Shown piece after piece: positions 8,485-16,961 of a stretch of 22,400 nucleotides of DNA (within the stretch, counting starts at the first letter, position 1; each line of letters begins with the position of its first letter). The stretch is from contig JBBHKE010002856.1 in assembly GCA_037447655.1 (NCBI GenBank), forward strand, positions 319,584 to 341,983. Direction: 5' to 3'. The DNA comes from Zygnema cylindricum (lineage: Eukaryota; Streptophyta; Zygnematophyceae; Zygnematales; Zygnemataceae). Made by a program: the position numbers and the translations under genes. The notes under the pieces are model-generated. The model was not told the DNA's origin and did no database searches. It was given only the letters and a program-made list of their open reading frames with translations.

Positions 8485-8724
8485 ATGACTCCCAACAAAA
8501 TGGTCGTCGCCGGCTTTATGGCCCTCGTGGATGAGCTCCTCGCTCTCGTGGGCTCCGTGAGTGCCGCCGGTTTGGGCGTGGTCGCCGATTGTTGTCGCTG
8601 CTGGTCGCAGTCGCTGTTCGAGGAGGTGCGCAACGCGCGCATTTTGATGCCGCCGTCGGCCGCCGTCAGCAACCTGCTCAAAGAGGCATTCAGGCACGCG
8701 CAGGGGATGAACAGCTATATCTAA
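8485..8724 (+). CDS. GC-rich hypothetical frame or first exon, 79 codons
   Basis: From ATG 8485, or more likely ATG 8500 (AAAATGG, good eukaryotic context), to TAA 8722-8724, the frame reads as soluble protein with a helical N-terminus (VVAGFMALVDELLALVGSVS), a CCRCW motif, and a charged helix (LLKEAFRHAQG). GC content and codon use differ sharply from the flanks. I recognise no family. The last codons (SYI, stop) already belong to the AT repeat TATATCTAAC, so the frame may be a gene end cut off by satellite DNA, or exon 1 of a spliced gene. A consensus donor GTGAGT lies inside at 8557-8562. Minus-strand frames of 119-126 codons overlap but are Arg/Gly/His-rich shadows of the same GC-rich block. 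Confidence 0.35.
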   Translation: MTPNKMVVAGFMALVDELLALVGSVSAAGLGVVADCCRCWSQSLFEEVRNARILMPPSAAVSNLLKEAFRHAQGMNSYI

Positions 8725-9540
8725 CTCTTGTATTTGACAGCTAGTTATAAATGTTATATTTTATTTTTTATGACAGTTGATATATGTAACTGTTGCATTA
8801 TACTTACTGGAACAACTATATCTAGATGTTATATTTTATTAATTATAACAATTATATCTAACTTGTATATTATGTTAATTATTACAATATAATAAACAAT
8901 TACATAATTAACAGTTATATCTAATTGTTATTTTGTATGTATTACAACTTTAATATCTATGTGTTAATTATTACAATGTTAACTAACTATGACATTATAT
9001 ATTATAAGATTTTATCTAAACGGTTATATCTAACTGCTATACTATACATATTATAGCACGTTTAATCTTATATTAGAGTTACAACTAGTTAGATATTATA
9101 TATAGTCTAACTATTATAATGTATTACTTTTTATAGTGAGAACTAACTATTAAATTATATATATTTTAGCATTTATATCTAACTGTTATAATGTGTTAAT
9201 TATTAGTGTTAAGTATTTATTACATTATAATTTTTATAATAGTTTACATTATATTTACCTTAACAGTTACAAATAATTGTTATACTATACATATTATAAT
9301 AGTTGTATCTAACTGTTATATTATGTTAAAAATTACAAGCATAAAAAAAAATTACATTATAGTAATTATAATAGTTGAAACTAATTGTCATATTATATAT
9401 ATTTTGACAATTATATCTAACCAATACATTATGTTTAATATAAATATTATTAGTATACATTACAACTATAACAGTAGTTGTGACAGTAGTTTCATATATT
9501 ATACTTTAACTATTATTATACACATTATTTATATTATAAC
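8717..9540. repeat. AT-rich satellite-like array, TATATCTAACTGTTATA motif
   Basis: The core TATATCTAACTGTTATA with variants occurs near 8717, 8816, 8852, 8912, 9018, 9175, 9303 and 9410, and inverted near 9085. Spacing is about 60-110 bp, with TTAATTATTACA-like filler. GC is very low. The long Ile/Asn/Tyr-rich frame starting at 9206 is an artefact of this composition. Confidence 0.75.
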
Positions 9541-9544
9541 TCCT

Positions 9545-9579
9545 AATGATGATGATGATGATGAGGATGATAATTATGG

Positions 9580-9613
<34 letters not shown>

Positions 9614-9638
9614 AATGATAATGATGATGATGATGATA

Positions 9639-9671
<33 letters not shown>

Positions 9672-10107
9672 TTGTTGATGATGATGATGATGATGATGAT
9701 GTTGATGATGTTGATGATGATGATGTAATGATGTTGATGATGATGATGTAATGATGTTGATGATGATGATGTAATGATGTTGATGATGATAACGATGATG
9801 ATAACAATGATGACGATGATGATGATAATGAAGATGATGATGATGATGATGATGATGTAATGTTGATGATGATGATAATGATGATGTAATGTTGATGATG
9901 ATGATCATATAATGATGATGGTGATGATGATGATGATGATGAAGATGATGATGATAATGATGATGATGATGATGATGATGATGAAAATGATGATGATGAT
10001 GATGTTGATGATGGTGATGTAATGATGATGATGATGATGATGATGTAATGATGATGATGATGATGACGATGATGATAACAATGATGACGATGATGATAAT
10101 GATGATG

Positions 10108-10139
<32 letters not shown>

Positions 10140-10175
10140 CATGATCATGATGATCATGAAGATGATGATGATGAC

Positions 10176-10207
<32 letters not shown>
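9545..10207. repeat. (GAT)n microsatellite with higher-order blocks
   Basis: About 660 bp of GATGAT is interrupted by GTAATG, GATAAC, GATCAT and GATGTTGAT variants. A 23 bp block starting GTAATGATGTTG recurs at 9725, 9748 and 9771. A 29 bp block with GTAATGTTG occurs at 9857 and 9886. AACGATGATGATAACAATG-type segments recur near 9790 and 10065. Poly-Asp, poly-Met, poly-His/Ile and poly-Ser frames on both strands come from this array and are not genes. Confidence 0.95.
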
Positions 10208-10208
<1 letters not shown>

Positions 10209-10533
10209 GATGTTCCTTTGTATGTAAAAAGAATAATAACTTTTTGAAAAAAATGATATATATATATTTTTTTTACGTAGGTCTTCCTTCGAAATTTTCA
10301 AAAAAAATATTATTACAAATTGGAAAGTTTTGAAAAAACTGCAACAATAATTCCTAAACGAATAAAGGTAAGAATCTCTTATTATCAAAATAAACAAATA
10401 AATTATTTTTTTTGACCAATCACACTTTCAAAAAACATAATATATAAACTTGTGTTTCATATTTTTTTTAAAATAATTGAACTTTGTCTTGTAAATTTGA
10501 TATAATTACAACTATTACATATACAGATGCTTA
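10208..10533. other. AT-rich non-coding stretch
   Basis: It has A and T homopolymer runs, no frame with protein character and no recognised repeat. It follows directly on the GAT array. Confidence 0.4.
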
Positions 10534-10661
10534 GCTAGAGTTTTTTAACTAATACACACAAATTTTTAACTTTGGTGTTTCTTTGTACAGGTGGAAAGCT
10601 AGAGTTTTTTAACTAATACACACAAAATTTTAACTTTGGTGTTTCTTTGTACAGGTGGAAA
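10534..10661 (+). repeat. 64-bp tandem duplication
   Basis: Copy 1 is 10534-10597 and copy 2 is 10598-10661, starting GCTAGAGTTTTTTAACTAAT and ending TTTGTACAGGTGGAAA. They differ by one base or so (AAATTTTTAAC versus AAAATTTTAAC). Each copy contains TTTCTTTGTACAG followed by GTGG, which looks like a 3' splice site, but no exon follows that I can support. Confidence 0.9.
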
Positions 10662-10949
10662 GTAACGAGTCAACTTAGTGTGACAAACATCGAAGGACAA
10701 ATGACCCCATCTTCAACAAGTATCGATAATAGAAGAGTGTTTTTATTCCTATAACTAAGGGAACAATTTTTTCTGAGTTTTTTATATATATATTTTTTAT
10801 AATTTTTTTTTTCAAAGATGTTAGTGTGTAGGGATTTTAGAAGCTTGAATAGCATTTTATCTTTACTTCATTAAGGGTTTAAAGGGTTAGATTTACACCC
10901 TATTGACGGTTCAATATTTTTTTTAGTCCTTTAAATATTATAGGCTACG
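10662..10949. other. AT-rich stretch without gene
   Basis: No protein-like frame and no repeat partner in the window. Poly-T and TATATA runs dominate 10760-10815. Confidence 0.4.
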
Positions 10950-11125
10950 TATATCAAAGTATTTGTCACGTTTGATACTTGTTTATTTCAAGTAATATTA
11001 TAAAAAAAAACAAAGTCATCAAAGTATCACAAACCAAAGTATTCAAAGTATGACCACAACTATTCAAAGTATTCAAAACAAACAAAGTACTCAAAGTATG
11101 ACCACAACAAAGTATTCTATTGTAT
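10950..11125. repeat. CAAAGTAT-rich simple repeat
   Basis: CAAAGTAT or CAAAGTATT occurs about nine times, including two copies of TCAAAGTATGACCACAAC (near 11045 and 11091). CAAAGTAT words reappear in the A-rich spacers of the hairpin array that follows, linking the two. Confidence 0.75.
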
Positions 11126-11139
11126 TGTATACCGATGTT

Positions 11140-11612
11140 TGTAATGTTGGTCAGCCTTTGAGCTAATAATGATATTCAACAACTTTCTTAGTCTTTAGAC
11201 TAAGAGAGTTGATAAAAAAATATATAAAAAAAATACCAAAGTATCAATGTAATTTAACATTCAATAATTATGTTTGTAATGTTTGTCAGCTTCGAGCTGA
11301 TAATGATGTTTAGGCAACCTCTAAGTCTAATGACTAAAATGGTTGATAAAAAAAAAAAAAAACTAAAACAAAGTATTAAAGTAATCAAAAAAATAAAAAT
11401 ACAATAAGTGATTGGATTGTTAGTCAGCCTTTGAGCTGATAATGATATTTATGCAAGAATCTTAGTCTACGACTAAGTTGCTTGATCGGAAAGACAAAAA
11501 TTACTTAAAGTAATAAACAAAAAAAGAACAATTTGTAGTGTTAGTCAGCCATCGAGCTGATATTGATGTTGTTTCAACATTTTAGGTCATTGGACTAAGA
11601 TGGTTGAATCCT
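11140..11612. repeat. Tandem array of four units, each with two conserved hairpins
   Basis: GTCAGC starts at 11150, 11285, 11423 and 11544, a period of 121-138 bp. Each unit has GTCAGC, a short loop and GAGCTGAT (hairpin 1; copy 2 is TCAGCT-TCG-AGCTGA). After ATGATRTT it has a longer hairpin 2. Copy 1 of hairpin 2 is a 14 bp stem with one wobble (CAACTTTCTTAGTC, TTTA, GACTAAGAGAGTTG). The outer stem changes on both sides together: CAAC/GTTG, CAACC/GGTTG, CAAG/CTTG and TTCAAC/GTTGAA. Spacers are A-rich and not conserved. No open frame is conserved. This may be an array of structured RNA elements or hairpin-bearing satellite DNA; strand is undetermined. Confidence 0.8.
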
Positions 11613-12067
11613 AGTTAGGTCTGATGCTTTTTCTTTCTTAGTTATGTCATCAAGGTTGTATTGTGTTTATTTATTATGTTTGCGTTTTTTTTTAATTCTT
11701 CTTTTGTACTATTGTGTATTGATAAAAAATATAAAAAATATAAACGCAACACCTTAATATAATAACCAAAAACCAATACTTTTCTACTAAAACAAATAAT
11801 GGTTCCACAATGCTGACAGTTTAGTGTGAATACTAAATTTAACATTAAAATATTTAATACTACACTATATATTCAATGCATTCATTCATATTGTTCATAA
11901 GAATAAGACGCACGCTCAAATCAATAGGAAACTTTTACGCTTAGTTAAACGCCTTACATGATCAATATGCGAATTAAACAATCCACTTAGTTTCGTCATA
12001 TCCTTTCGCATACATAACGCGTCATACTATTTAGTCCGTCAAGTCAACTTATTTCCGCGTTACATAC
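11613..12067. other. AT-rich stretch without gene
   Basis: No protein-like frame is present. A weak inverted match (TTTGCGTTT near 11680, AAACGCAA near 11741) is the only structure seen. Confidence 0.35.
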
Positions 12068-12185
12068 TCTATTATTATATGCATTGGACTCAAAAAATAA
12101 AAACAATGATTTATTATCGAATAATCTACTATTATTTTGCATTAGGTTCAAAAATTAGAAACAATGATTAGTTTTTGCCATTCGA
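12068..12185. repeat. 60-bp tandem duplication, diverged
   Basis: CTATTATTATATGCATTGGA (from 12069) and CTATTATTTTGCATTAGGTT (from 12129) begin two units that continue through TCAAAAA...AAACAATGATT, at roughly 80% identity by eye. Confidence 0.7.
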
Positions 12186-12231
12186 ACAAAATTTAACAAT
12201 CGCCAAAAAAATTTCGCCAAAAAAACCATAG

Positions 12232-12255
12232 ACTCTAATAACGATTCGCGCAGTA
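12232..12255 (-). mobile_element. Solitary MITE-family terminus
   Basis: ACTCTAATAACGATTCGCGC closely matches the right end of the 13178-13665 element (ACTCTAATTACGATTCGCGG). No matching left end was recognised upstream, so this is a fragment or a worn copy. Confidence 0.5.
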
Positions 12256-12677
12256 ATGGGTGTCTTGTGACGCAACCATGCAAGTGAAGTCAAGATGATA
12301 TCGTATTCGTGCAAAGTAAGACCAATAAGTTAGGTCTTGCTTTTTTCTTTTGAACGACCAGTTTAGATATTACAAGCACCAAGCATGAGAACTTATCTTT
12401 GATCATGGGGAAGATAACGCGACTCGTCCAACGGTGAAGTCCGTTAGTCTCGTCGACTTTGGCGTGCGGAAAACATATTAGTAAACCATGTAAAGAGTGG
12501 TAAGTAGGATTTCCGAGTGTTTAATAGGTAAGTGCAAATGAAAATGACTGACCTCTAGACATCTTGTATCCAATTCGTTAAATAGCAGAACTGCAATTCT
12601 GATTGGAAATGAATGGCATAGACTGACGTAGTTCAAATGACGAACTTCGCAACAGCACGCGTGATCTATCTAGATCA
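12256..12677. other. Unclassified stretch
   Basis: GC is moderate. There is no open frame of interest and no repeat with a clear partner. Short words such as CAACGGTGAAGTCCG resemble the AACGG-rich repeats elsewhere, but not enough to classify. Confidence 0.3.
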
Positions 12678-12870
12678 TTTCTGTACTATCTTGTCGGTAG
12701 AATTGACGTGAAGTAAAATAAAATTTCAGCGGTACTATCATGTTGGCAGGAAGACCGGGGTGAAAATGAACAACCACGTCATTATTTCACCTGTACTGTC
12801 ATGTCGGTAGGATGACCAGTGTAAACGAACACTACGTCATTATTTCAGCGGTACTATTATGTCGGCTCAA
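12678..12870. repeat. 58-63 bp tandem repeat, about 3.5 units
   Basis: GTACTATC(A/T)TGT(C/T)GG begins successive units near 12683, 12731, 12794 and 12851. Each is followed by GTAGGA-type sequence, a GTGAA block and ACGTCATTATTTCA. The first unit is shortened. Confidence 0.8.
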
Positions 12871-12940
12871 TACAACCTCGCGAAATACAACAAATAACAT
12901 TGTTCCACGTGTCTACTTTCATTACAACAAAATTCTACAA

Positions 12941-13095
12941 TCATTCAACGGCTCACGATCTTACACCAAAAAAATACGATGGTAAACACTCGCTATCACC
13001 AAAGACGACAAACAAAACTCAAAACATTCAACGGCTCAAGATCTCAAACAAAAAAATCAACGATCAATTCTCGTTGACACCAGAGACGAAGGCGA
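12941..13095. repeat. 82-bp tandem duplication
   Basis: ATTCAACGGCTCACGATCT (12943) recurs as ATTCAACGGCTCAAGATCT (13025). The following CAAAAAAATACGATG...CACTCGCTATCACCA is matched by CAAAAAAATCAACGATC...TTCTCGTTGACACCA. It gives an internally repetitive 109-codon plus frame (12900-13229) that I do not regard as a gene. Confidence 0.8.
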
Positions 13096-13177
13096 CTACA
13101 ATGCTTTCCCCTTTTAGAAAAAAGGCAAAGCAAAAAAGAGAAGTACATTTTGCGTCATCATCGAATTTAAAATGTAC

Positions 13178-13665
13178 TACACCGCGAATCGCAATTAGAG
13201 TAATGAAAAGATTAGAGTACAAAAACTAAAAAAAAAAATTAATGTAATGAACGCTAATTTATGTGATATAGCTGCTTCAATTATGAAGTTTACTCTAATT
13301 TGGAACGCTAATATCCTCTACTGTAAATAAGGAATTCGTACAGAATTTGGCAAAACGTACAGTTTATCGTCACTATAACGTTTGCACTACGCGGTTTGTT
13401 AAAACGCAGTTACATGATAACGGCCTGTATTAAATCATTATTTATACTTTTTTACTTAATAAAGTACAATTTTGCACGGTCGGAGGTCGTCCGTACTCCA
13501 CACTATTTAAAACGAACCTATATTATAATTAAAAACACTAATTAAACTTTACCTTAAATAGAATAATGAAAAAATTAGAATCATTTACTCTATTTCATGT
13601 GATAGAGTCGAAATTTCGAGCGACCGATTTTAGAGTAATGTACTCTAATTACGATTCGCGGTGTA
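13178..13665. mobile_element. MITE family copy E, 488 bp
   Basis: The left end TACACCGCGAATCGCAATTA (13178 on) and the reverse complement of the right end (13641-13665) match at 24 of 25 positions. Inside is TCCACACTATTTAAAACGAACC, equivalent to the conserved interior of copies A and B, plus about 250 bp not seen in them. If the element is taken as CACCG...CGGTG, it is flanked by TA on both sides, as for a TA target-site duplication. No transposase frame is present. Its right end abuts the first copy of the unit at 13660. Confidence 0.8.
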
Positions 13666-14330
13666 CATGTTGACGTCTTATGTTCTTCGACCCACGGCCA
13701 AGACAAAAAACGTCATCTTCAAAGTTTTCTTTCAAAAACATGCGCGATGTTTTTTAAAACAAAGTATTTCCGGTAAACAAATAATAACCCGTATTCACAC
13801 TCGTATTCAGTATGTGGAATTTCGGTATGTTTTGTCCATTTGCGTGCATCAAGGTACATAATTTGTTTCGTTTTGTCAGTTTTCGTTCAGTACGGTTTTT
13901 TTCATTTCAAGGGATCTAAAGATTGCGATGCCATTTCATGAAGACGTGAGAAATCTCTAAGGGCGCCACATCAACTCGCACTCGCCGCCTCCCGTATGAT
14001 TGTGCGACGTCAAATAATTTGGAATTCCGCAGTTAGGCGTTGGCAGCGTCACGCCCATGTCGGTATAAAATCGTCCACGCACCCAGCTTTAATTCCGTTT
14101 TACACATAGGGACATTGAAATCGAGTCGCCGGGATCTGCGTTAAAAAACAAAGTAATTTCTCTAAGTTACAAGAATTACGGAGGAGCGCCTTAATTAGAG
14201 CACTTTCCTACCGTCAGACGAGCCACGTGTCAAAGCATAGGTGAGAGTTTCACCAAGAGTGTACACGGGAAAAATAAACTTTGAAAAGTTCCCAAACGTG
14301 GTCAACTTAGGGTATGTCCCCATGTGCATA
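13660..14330 (+). repeat. Large dispersed unit, copy U1
   Basis: The stretch from GACGTCTTATGTTCTTCGAC to GATGCCATTTCATGAAGACG aligns with 14455-14790 in the same order (AACGTCATCTTC, CATGCGCGATGT, CGGTAAACAAATA, GATGCCATTTCA). Its later part, near 14110-14165 (GGGACATTGAAATCGAGTCG, GGGATCTGCGTTAAAAAACA), matches U2 near 14998-15060 and U3 inverted near 15800-15845. It is about 70% identical to U2 by eye, with gaps. No intact frame is present. Confidence 0.65.
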
Positions 14331-14439
14331 AGTAAGGGTTTTTTCTGTCATTTTCCTTTAAAACTTAGCGCCGTACTGCCTAAGTTACAACCGTATGAAG
14401 GAATCACAAATTTGTAAAGTACAATTTCCGTCATTCTCG

Positions 14440-15090
14440 AAGTTACTATGTACGGAAATTTGTCGTCTTGTGATTTTCGACCTACTTCCAAGATATAAAA
14501 CGTCATCTTCTACCTTACGTTTAAAACACATGCGCGATGTGTTTAAAACTAGGTATTTTCGGTAAACAAATATGAACATATATTCGCACATGCCATAATT
14601 TTTGGAAATTTTCATATGATTTCCAAGGACAAAGAAAAGTACAAAATTCGCTATATTTTGCCCGTTTGCGTTCGAATACGACGAAGAAAATTACACAATT
14701 CATTTGGTTTTGTCCGTTTTGAACCAGCACCGGTTTTTTTGTTGCAAGGGTCTTCAAATTCCGATGCCATTTCACGTCAACCGGACAAGAGACGCAAAGG
14801 CAAAGCGCATCTTCTTCAACCGTGAAACGCCACAGACTGGAAGGCGGCACGTCTACAATGTAACGGTAAGACATGCGACGTCACAAGCAATTCCAAAAAA
14901 TAACGTGCGACAACATAGATTGTAGACATTGACAGTCGTCACAGGTATTGTTGATGTATACAATCGTCACAAGGGTAAGTTACGATTTACAGACATAAGG
15001 ACACTTGAAAACTGGGTTCGGCGGATCCGCGCTAAAATACAAAGTAAGTTCGTTAAGTTACACGTACATGGGGATAAAGTCTTACATTTT
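14440..15090 (+). repeat. Large dispersed unit, copy U2 (left arm of inverted pair)
   Basis: This is the most complete copy. Its 3' part (14697-15090) is mirrored by U3 (15780-16170). Landmarks are TTTGGTTTTGTCCG, GATGCCATTTCACGTC, CGCAAAGGCAAAG, CATCTTCTTCAACCGTGAAA, CGACGTCACAAGCA, GATGTATACAATCGTCAC and CGGATCCGCGCTAAAA. Short frames spell TVVTGIVDVYNRHKGK (from about 14932) and TVKRHRLEGGTSTM (about 14818-14860), both broken by stops or a one-base shift near 14790. It is likely a relic of a transposable element; the family is not identified. Confidence 0.65.
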
Positions 15091-15360
15091 TTGAGTTGTC
15101 ACTGTCACATTCTACAATGATACCGAAAAAAATGCTACAAGTACAGTAGGACACTACACTACAGTACTGTATCGCACTGGAGTGGTAAAACTTTTTTTGC
15201 ACAAAGACGAATCCTCAATCTGACGATTGAGATAAGTAGAAGAGATTTTAACCTATATGTTTGCGATCTCCAATAGGATATTGGAGATGTGCGCACCGAG
15301 AAAAAATGACTAATGTGGCGAAAAAAAATATTTTTCTTAAATAAAAAAAAACCCATTAAA
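15091..15360. other. Stretch with paired perfect hairpins
   Basis: It contains CTCAATC-TGAC-GATTGAG (15214-15231) and ATCTCCAATA-GGA-TATTGGAGAT (15266-15288), both perfect. It lies inside the U2/U3 inverted pair. No gene was found. The 65-codon minus frame here runs through both hairpins and is not protein-like. Confidence 0.6.
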
Positions 15361-15391
15361 CGCTAATAAGTAATAGCGATTCACGGTGGTA
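15361..15391 (+). mobile_element. MITE-family terminus facing copy D
   Basis: TAATAGCGATTCACGGTG (15371-15388) is an outward-facing end of the MITE family. It is an exact 18 bp inverted match to the left end of copy D (15426-15443), so two ends face each other across 37 bp. The rest of this copy is not recognisable upstream. Confidence 0.6.
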
Positions 15392-15423
15392 CAAACTGTA
15401 CAGTAGGTTCTGTACTGAACCTG

Positions 15424-15635
15424 TACACCGTGAATCGCTATTAGCGTCAATGATTATAGTTGCGGTACCCCGCTTTTTTACCCAAATTCTAAAATAGAAT
15501 AAATAAAAACCCTTTAAAAAACAAATAAGAGTAAATGATTTCCCTCAAAACCCCTAAATTCCCAAATAGCGTAAATAACGCTAATTGTTTCATTACGCTA
15601 TCTATTTCATTACGCTAATAGCGATTCACTGTGTA
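15424..15635 (-). mobile_element. MITE family copy D, 212 bp
   Basis: The ends are TACACCGTGAATCGC and, reverse-complemented from the right, TACACAGTGAATCGC. The interior (AAATAGAATAAATAAAAACC, AAATTCCCAAATAGCGTAAA) aligns in order with copy B. CTG flanks both sides, and TA is shared if the element is trimmed to CACCG...GTG, so the target duplication is ambiguous. It is inserted between the arms of the U2/U3 inverted pair. Confidence 0.8.
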
Positions 15636-15779
15636 CTGTATGTGTGGCACCTTTTTTTTTTTTTTGCTATATTTCAAATTTTCCTTTCCTTTCCGAGAAC
15701 GTGCGACTTGACAAATTAGCCCATTCTGGAACCACGATCCACACTATTCATGGTAATTTTAGACAAGCCCAGATCTCAC

Positions 15780-16170
15780 TAAGGGTGCGTCTCCATGTAC
15801 TTGAAATTAGAGAATTTATTTTGTTTTTTAGCGCAGATCCGGCGGACACGGATTTCGGGTGTTCCTATGTGTACCAAACGAAGTTGTCACCTAAGGGCGT
15901 GACGATTGTATACGTCGACAATGCCCGTGACGGCTGTCGACAGTGTACAATCTGTGATGACGCACGTTATGTTTTGTAGCTGCTTGTGACGTCGCATGAG
16001 TTTTCCTGACATTGTAGACGTACCGCCATCCAGCCTGTGCCGTTTCACGGTTGAAGAAGATGCACTTTGCCTTTGCGTTCTTGTCCGCGCGACGTGAAAT
16101 GGCATCGGATCTTGTGACCCCCGGCGAAATAATATCCGTACCAGGCTCAAACGGACAAAACCAAACAAAT
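15780..16170 (-). repeat. Large dispersed unit, copy U3 (right arm of inverted pair)
   Basis: Reverse-complemented, it aligns with 14697-15090 at roughly 75-80% by eye. It keeps a 93-codon frame (minus, 16168 to 15887) that includes SSSTVKRHRLDGGTSTM and TAVTGIVDVYNRH; U2 has these same words broken. The copy ends at the N-run, so its outer edge is missing. No family was recognised from the frame. It may be an element relic with a formerly translated region. Confidence 0.65.
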
Positions 16171-16180
16171 NNNNNNNNNN
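16171..16180. other. Assembly gap (10 Ns)
   Basis: Ten Ns follow directly after CCAAACAAAT, the edge of copy U3. The true gap length is unknown. An inverted repeat at this point is a plausible cause of the assembly break. Confidence 0.98.
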
Positions 16181-16440
16181 AAATGTTTTACATGCTGTTT
16201 ACACGCTGTCTGGTGCTTTACTTTACATGGACTGATGCTTTGAAGAACTTTAACTACCGCAGATGTTTTTGTTGCTGCCAACATCTGCTGCTTAAAAAAC
16301 ACTGTAACATCTAGAAATCCCAAAACACTGTAACGCTTCAGTACGATAGAGCACTGCAGTAATCACGCATTTGAGGGGCGGCACCGAAGGTTTAAATAAA
16401 AAGAATAGACAATAGTAACCTATACGGTAGTTTGATTCCT
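16181..16440. other. Unclassified stretch after the gap
   Basis: A short repeat of AAAACACTGTAAC occurs (16297-16309 and 16322-16334). No gene was seen. A frame here crosses the N-run and cannot be trusted. Confidence 0.35.
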
Positions 16441-16740
16441 CTCCCCCTCTTTCTCACTCGACCGCTCCTCTTTCTCTCTTCTCTAAATGAAATGCAACAA
16501 TAATAGTATCCAATGAAAGATATTTTTTTGTCTTAGTTTGATGGCATATCCAATGATAACAGATAAGAAAAATAAATTTGGAAGCCACGGCGGGGAGTTT
16601 ACGCACTAATGACGTCACGAGATAGCATGACTTCGCAATGTCACAAAACCCTAAAGATCTACAATGTCACAAAAAATTCGTCGTCTACAACCGTCGTTGT
16701 TTTTGTAGACGCCATCAATTTCAAGAAGTTTCGTAGTCAG
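16441..16740 (+). repeat. Direct repeat, left copy
   Basis: A pyrimidine-rich lead (CTCTCCCCCTCTTTCTCAC) is followed by a better-kept segment from about 16579 (AGCCACGGCGG, CAATGTCACA, TCTACAAC, TCGTTGTTTTTGT, GAAGTTTCGTAGTC). This matches about 17965-18318 in order. Identity is about two-thirds by eye, highest in the last 160 bp. GACGTC/GTCACA words are shared with the U1-U3 units. Confidence 0.65.
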
Positions 16741-16961
16741 GTACATTTCATTTCGTGGTCTGTCGCACATTTGTCGTACATTTTGTAAACGTCTACAACT
16801 GTCACATATTTAAAGTAACGAAGGCCCAAATAACCATCTCGATCTTTCGTCTTGTTCCCTTTCTCGTTGTAATGACCTTTCCAAACGTCCGAAATTCAAA
16901 AGTCGCGTTTGCTATCTTAACTCATTGTTTTGCCCAACTCCCTTTCAACTTAGCCTGCACT

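Noticed and set aside
8317-8697. Minus-strand frames of 119-126 codons over the GC-rich island
   Set aside because: Gly/Arg/Glu runs come from the reverse of the pyrimidine tract; the plus frame has better start context and more protein-like composition.
9206-10397. Long Asp-rich (plus) and His/Ile/Ser-rich (minus) open frames of 181 and 284 codons
   Set aside because: They are translations of the GAT/ATC microsatellite and its AT-rich flanks. Frames exist on both strands and all phases, as a triplet repeat without stops predicts.
11140-11612. Hammerhead ribozyme in the hairpin array
   Set aside because: The CTGAT between the hairpins continues as CTGATAA (or CTGATAT in copy 4), not CTGANGA, and no GAAA follows the second stem. 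The catalytic core is absent.
11140-11612. Tandem box C/D snoRNA genes (ATGATG and CTGA words)
   Set aside because: The CTGA comes immediately before the ATGATG-like word in each unit, the wrong order and spacing for a C/D snoRNA. No terminal stem joins them.
12620-12650. tRNA-like T-arm word (GTAGTTCAAATGACG)
   Set aside because: No matching acceptor, D or anticodon arm could be folded around it.
12900-13229. 109-codon plus frame
   Set aside because: Most of it is an 82 bp tandem duplication, and its end runs into a MITE terminus. The composition is Lys/Thr/Ser-rich from A-rich DNA.
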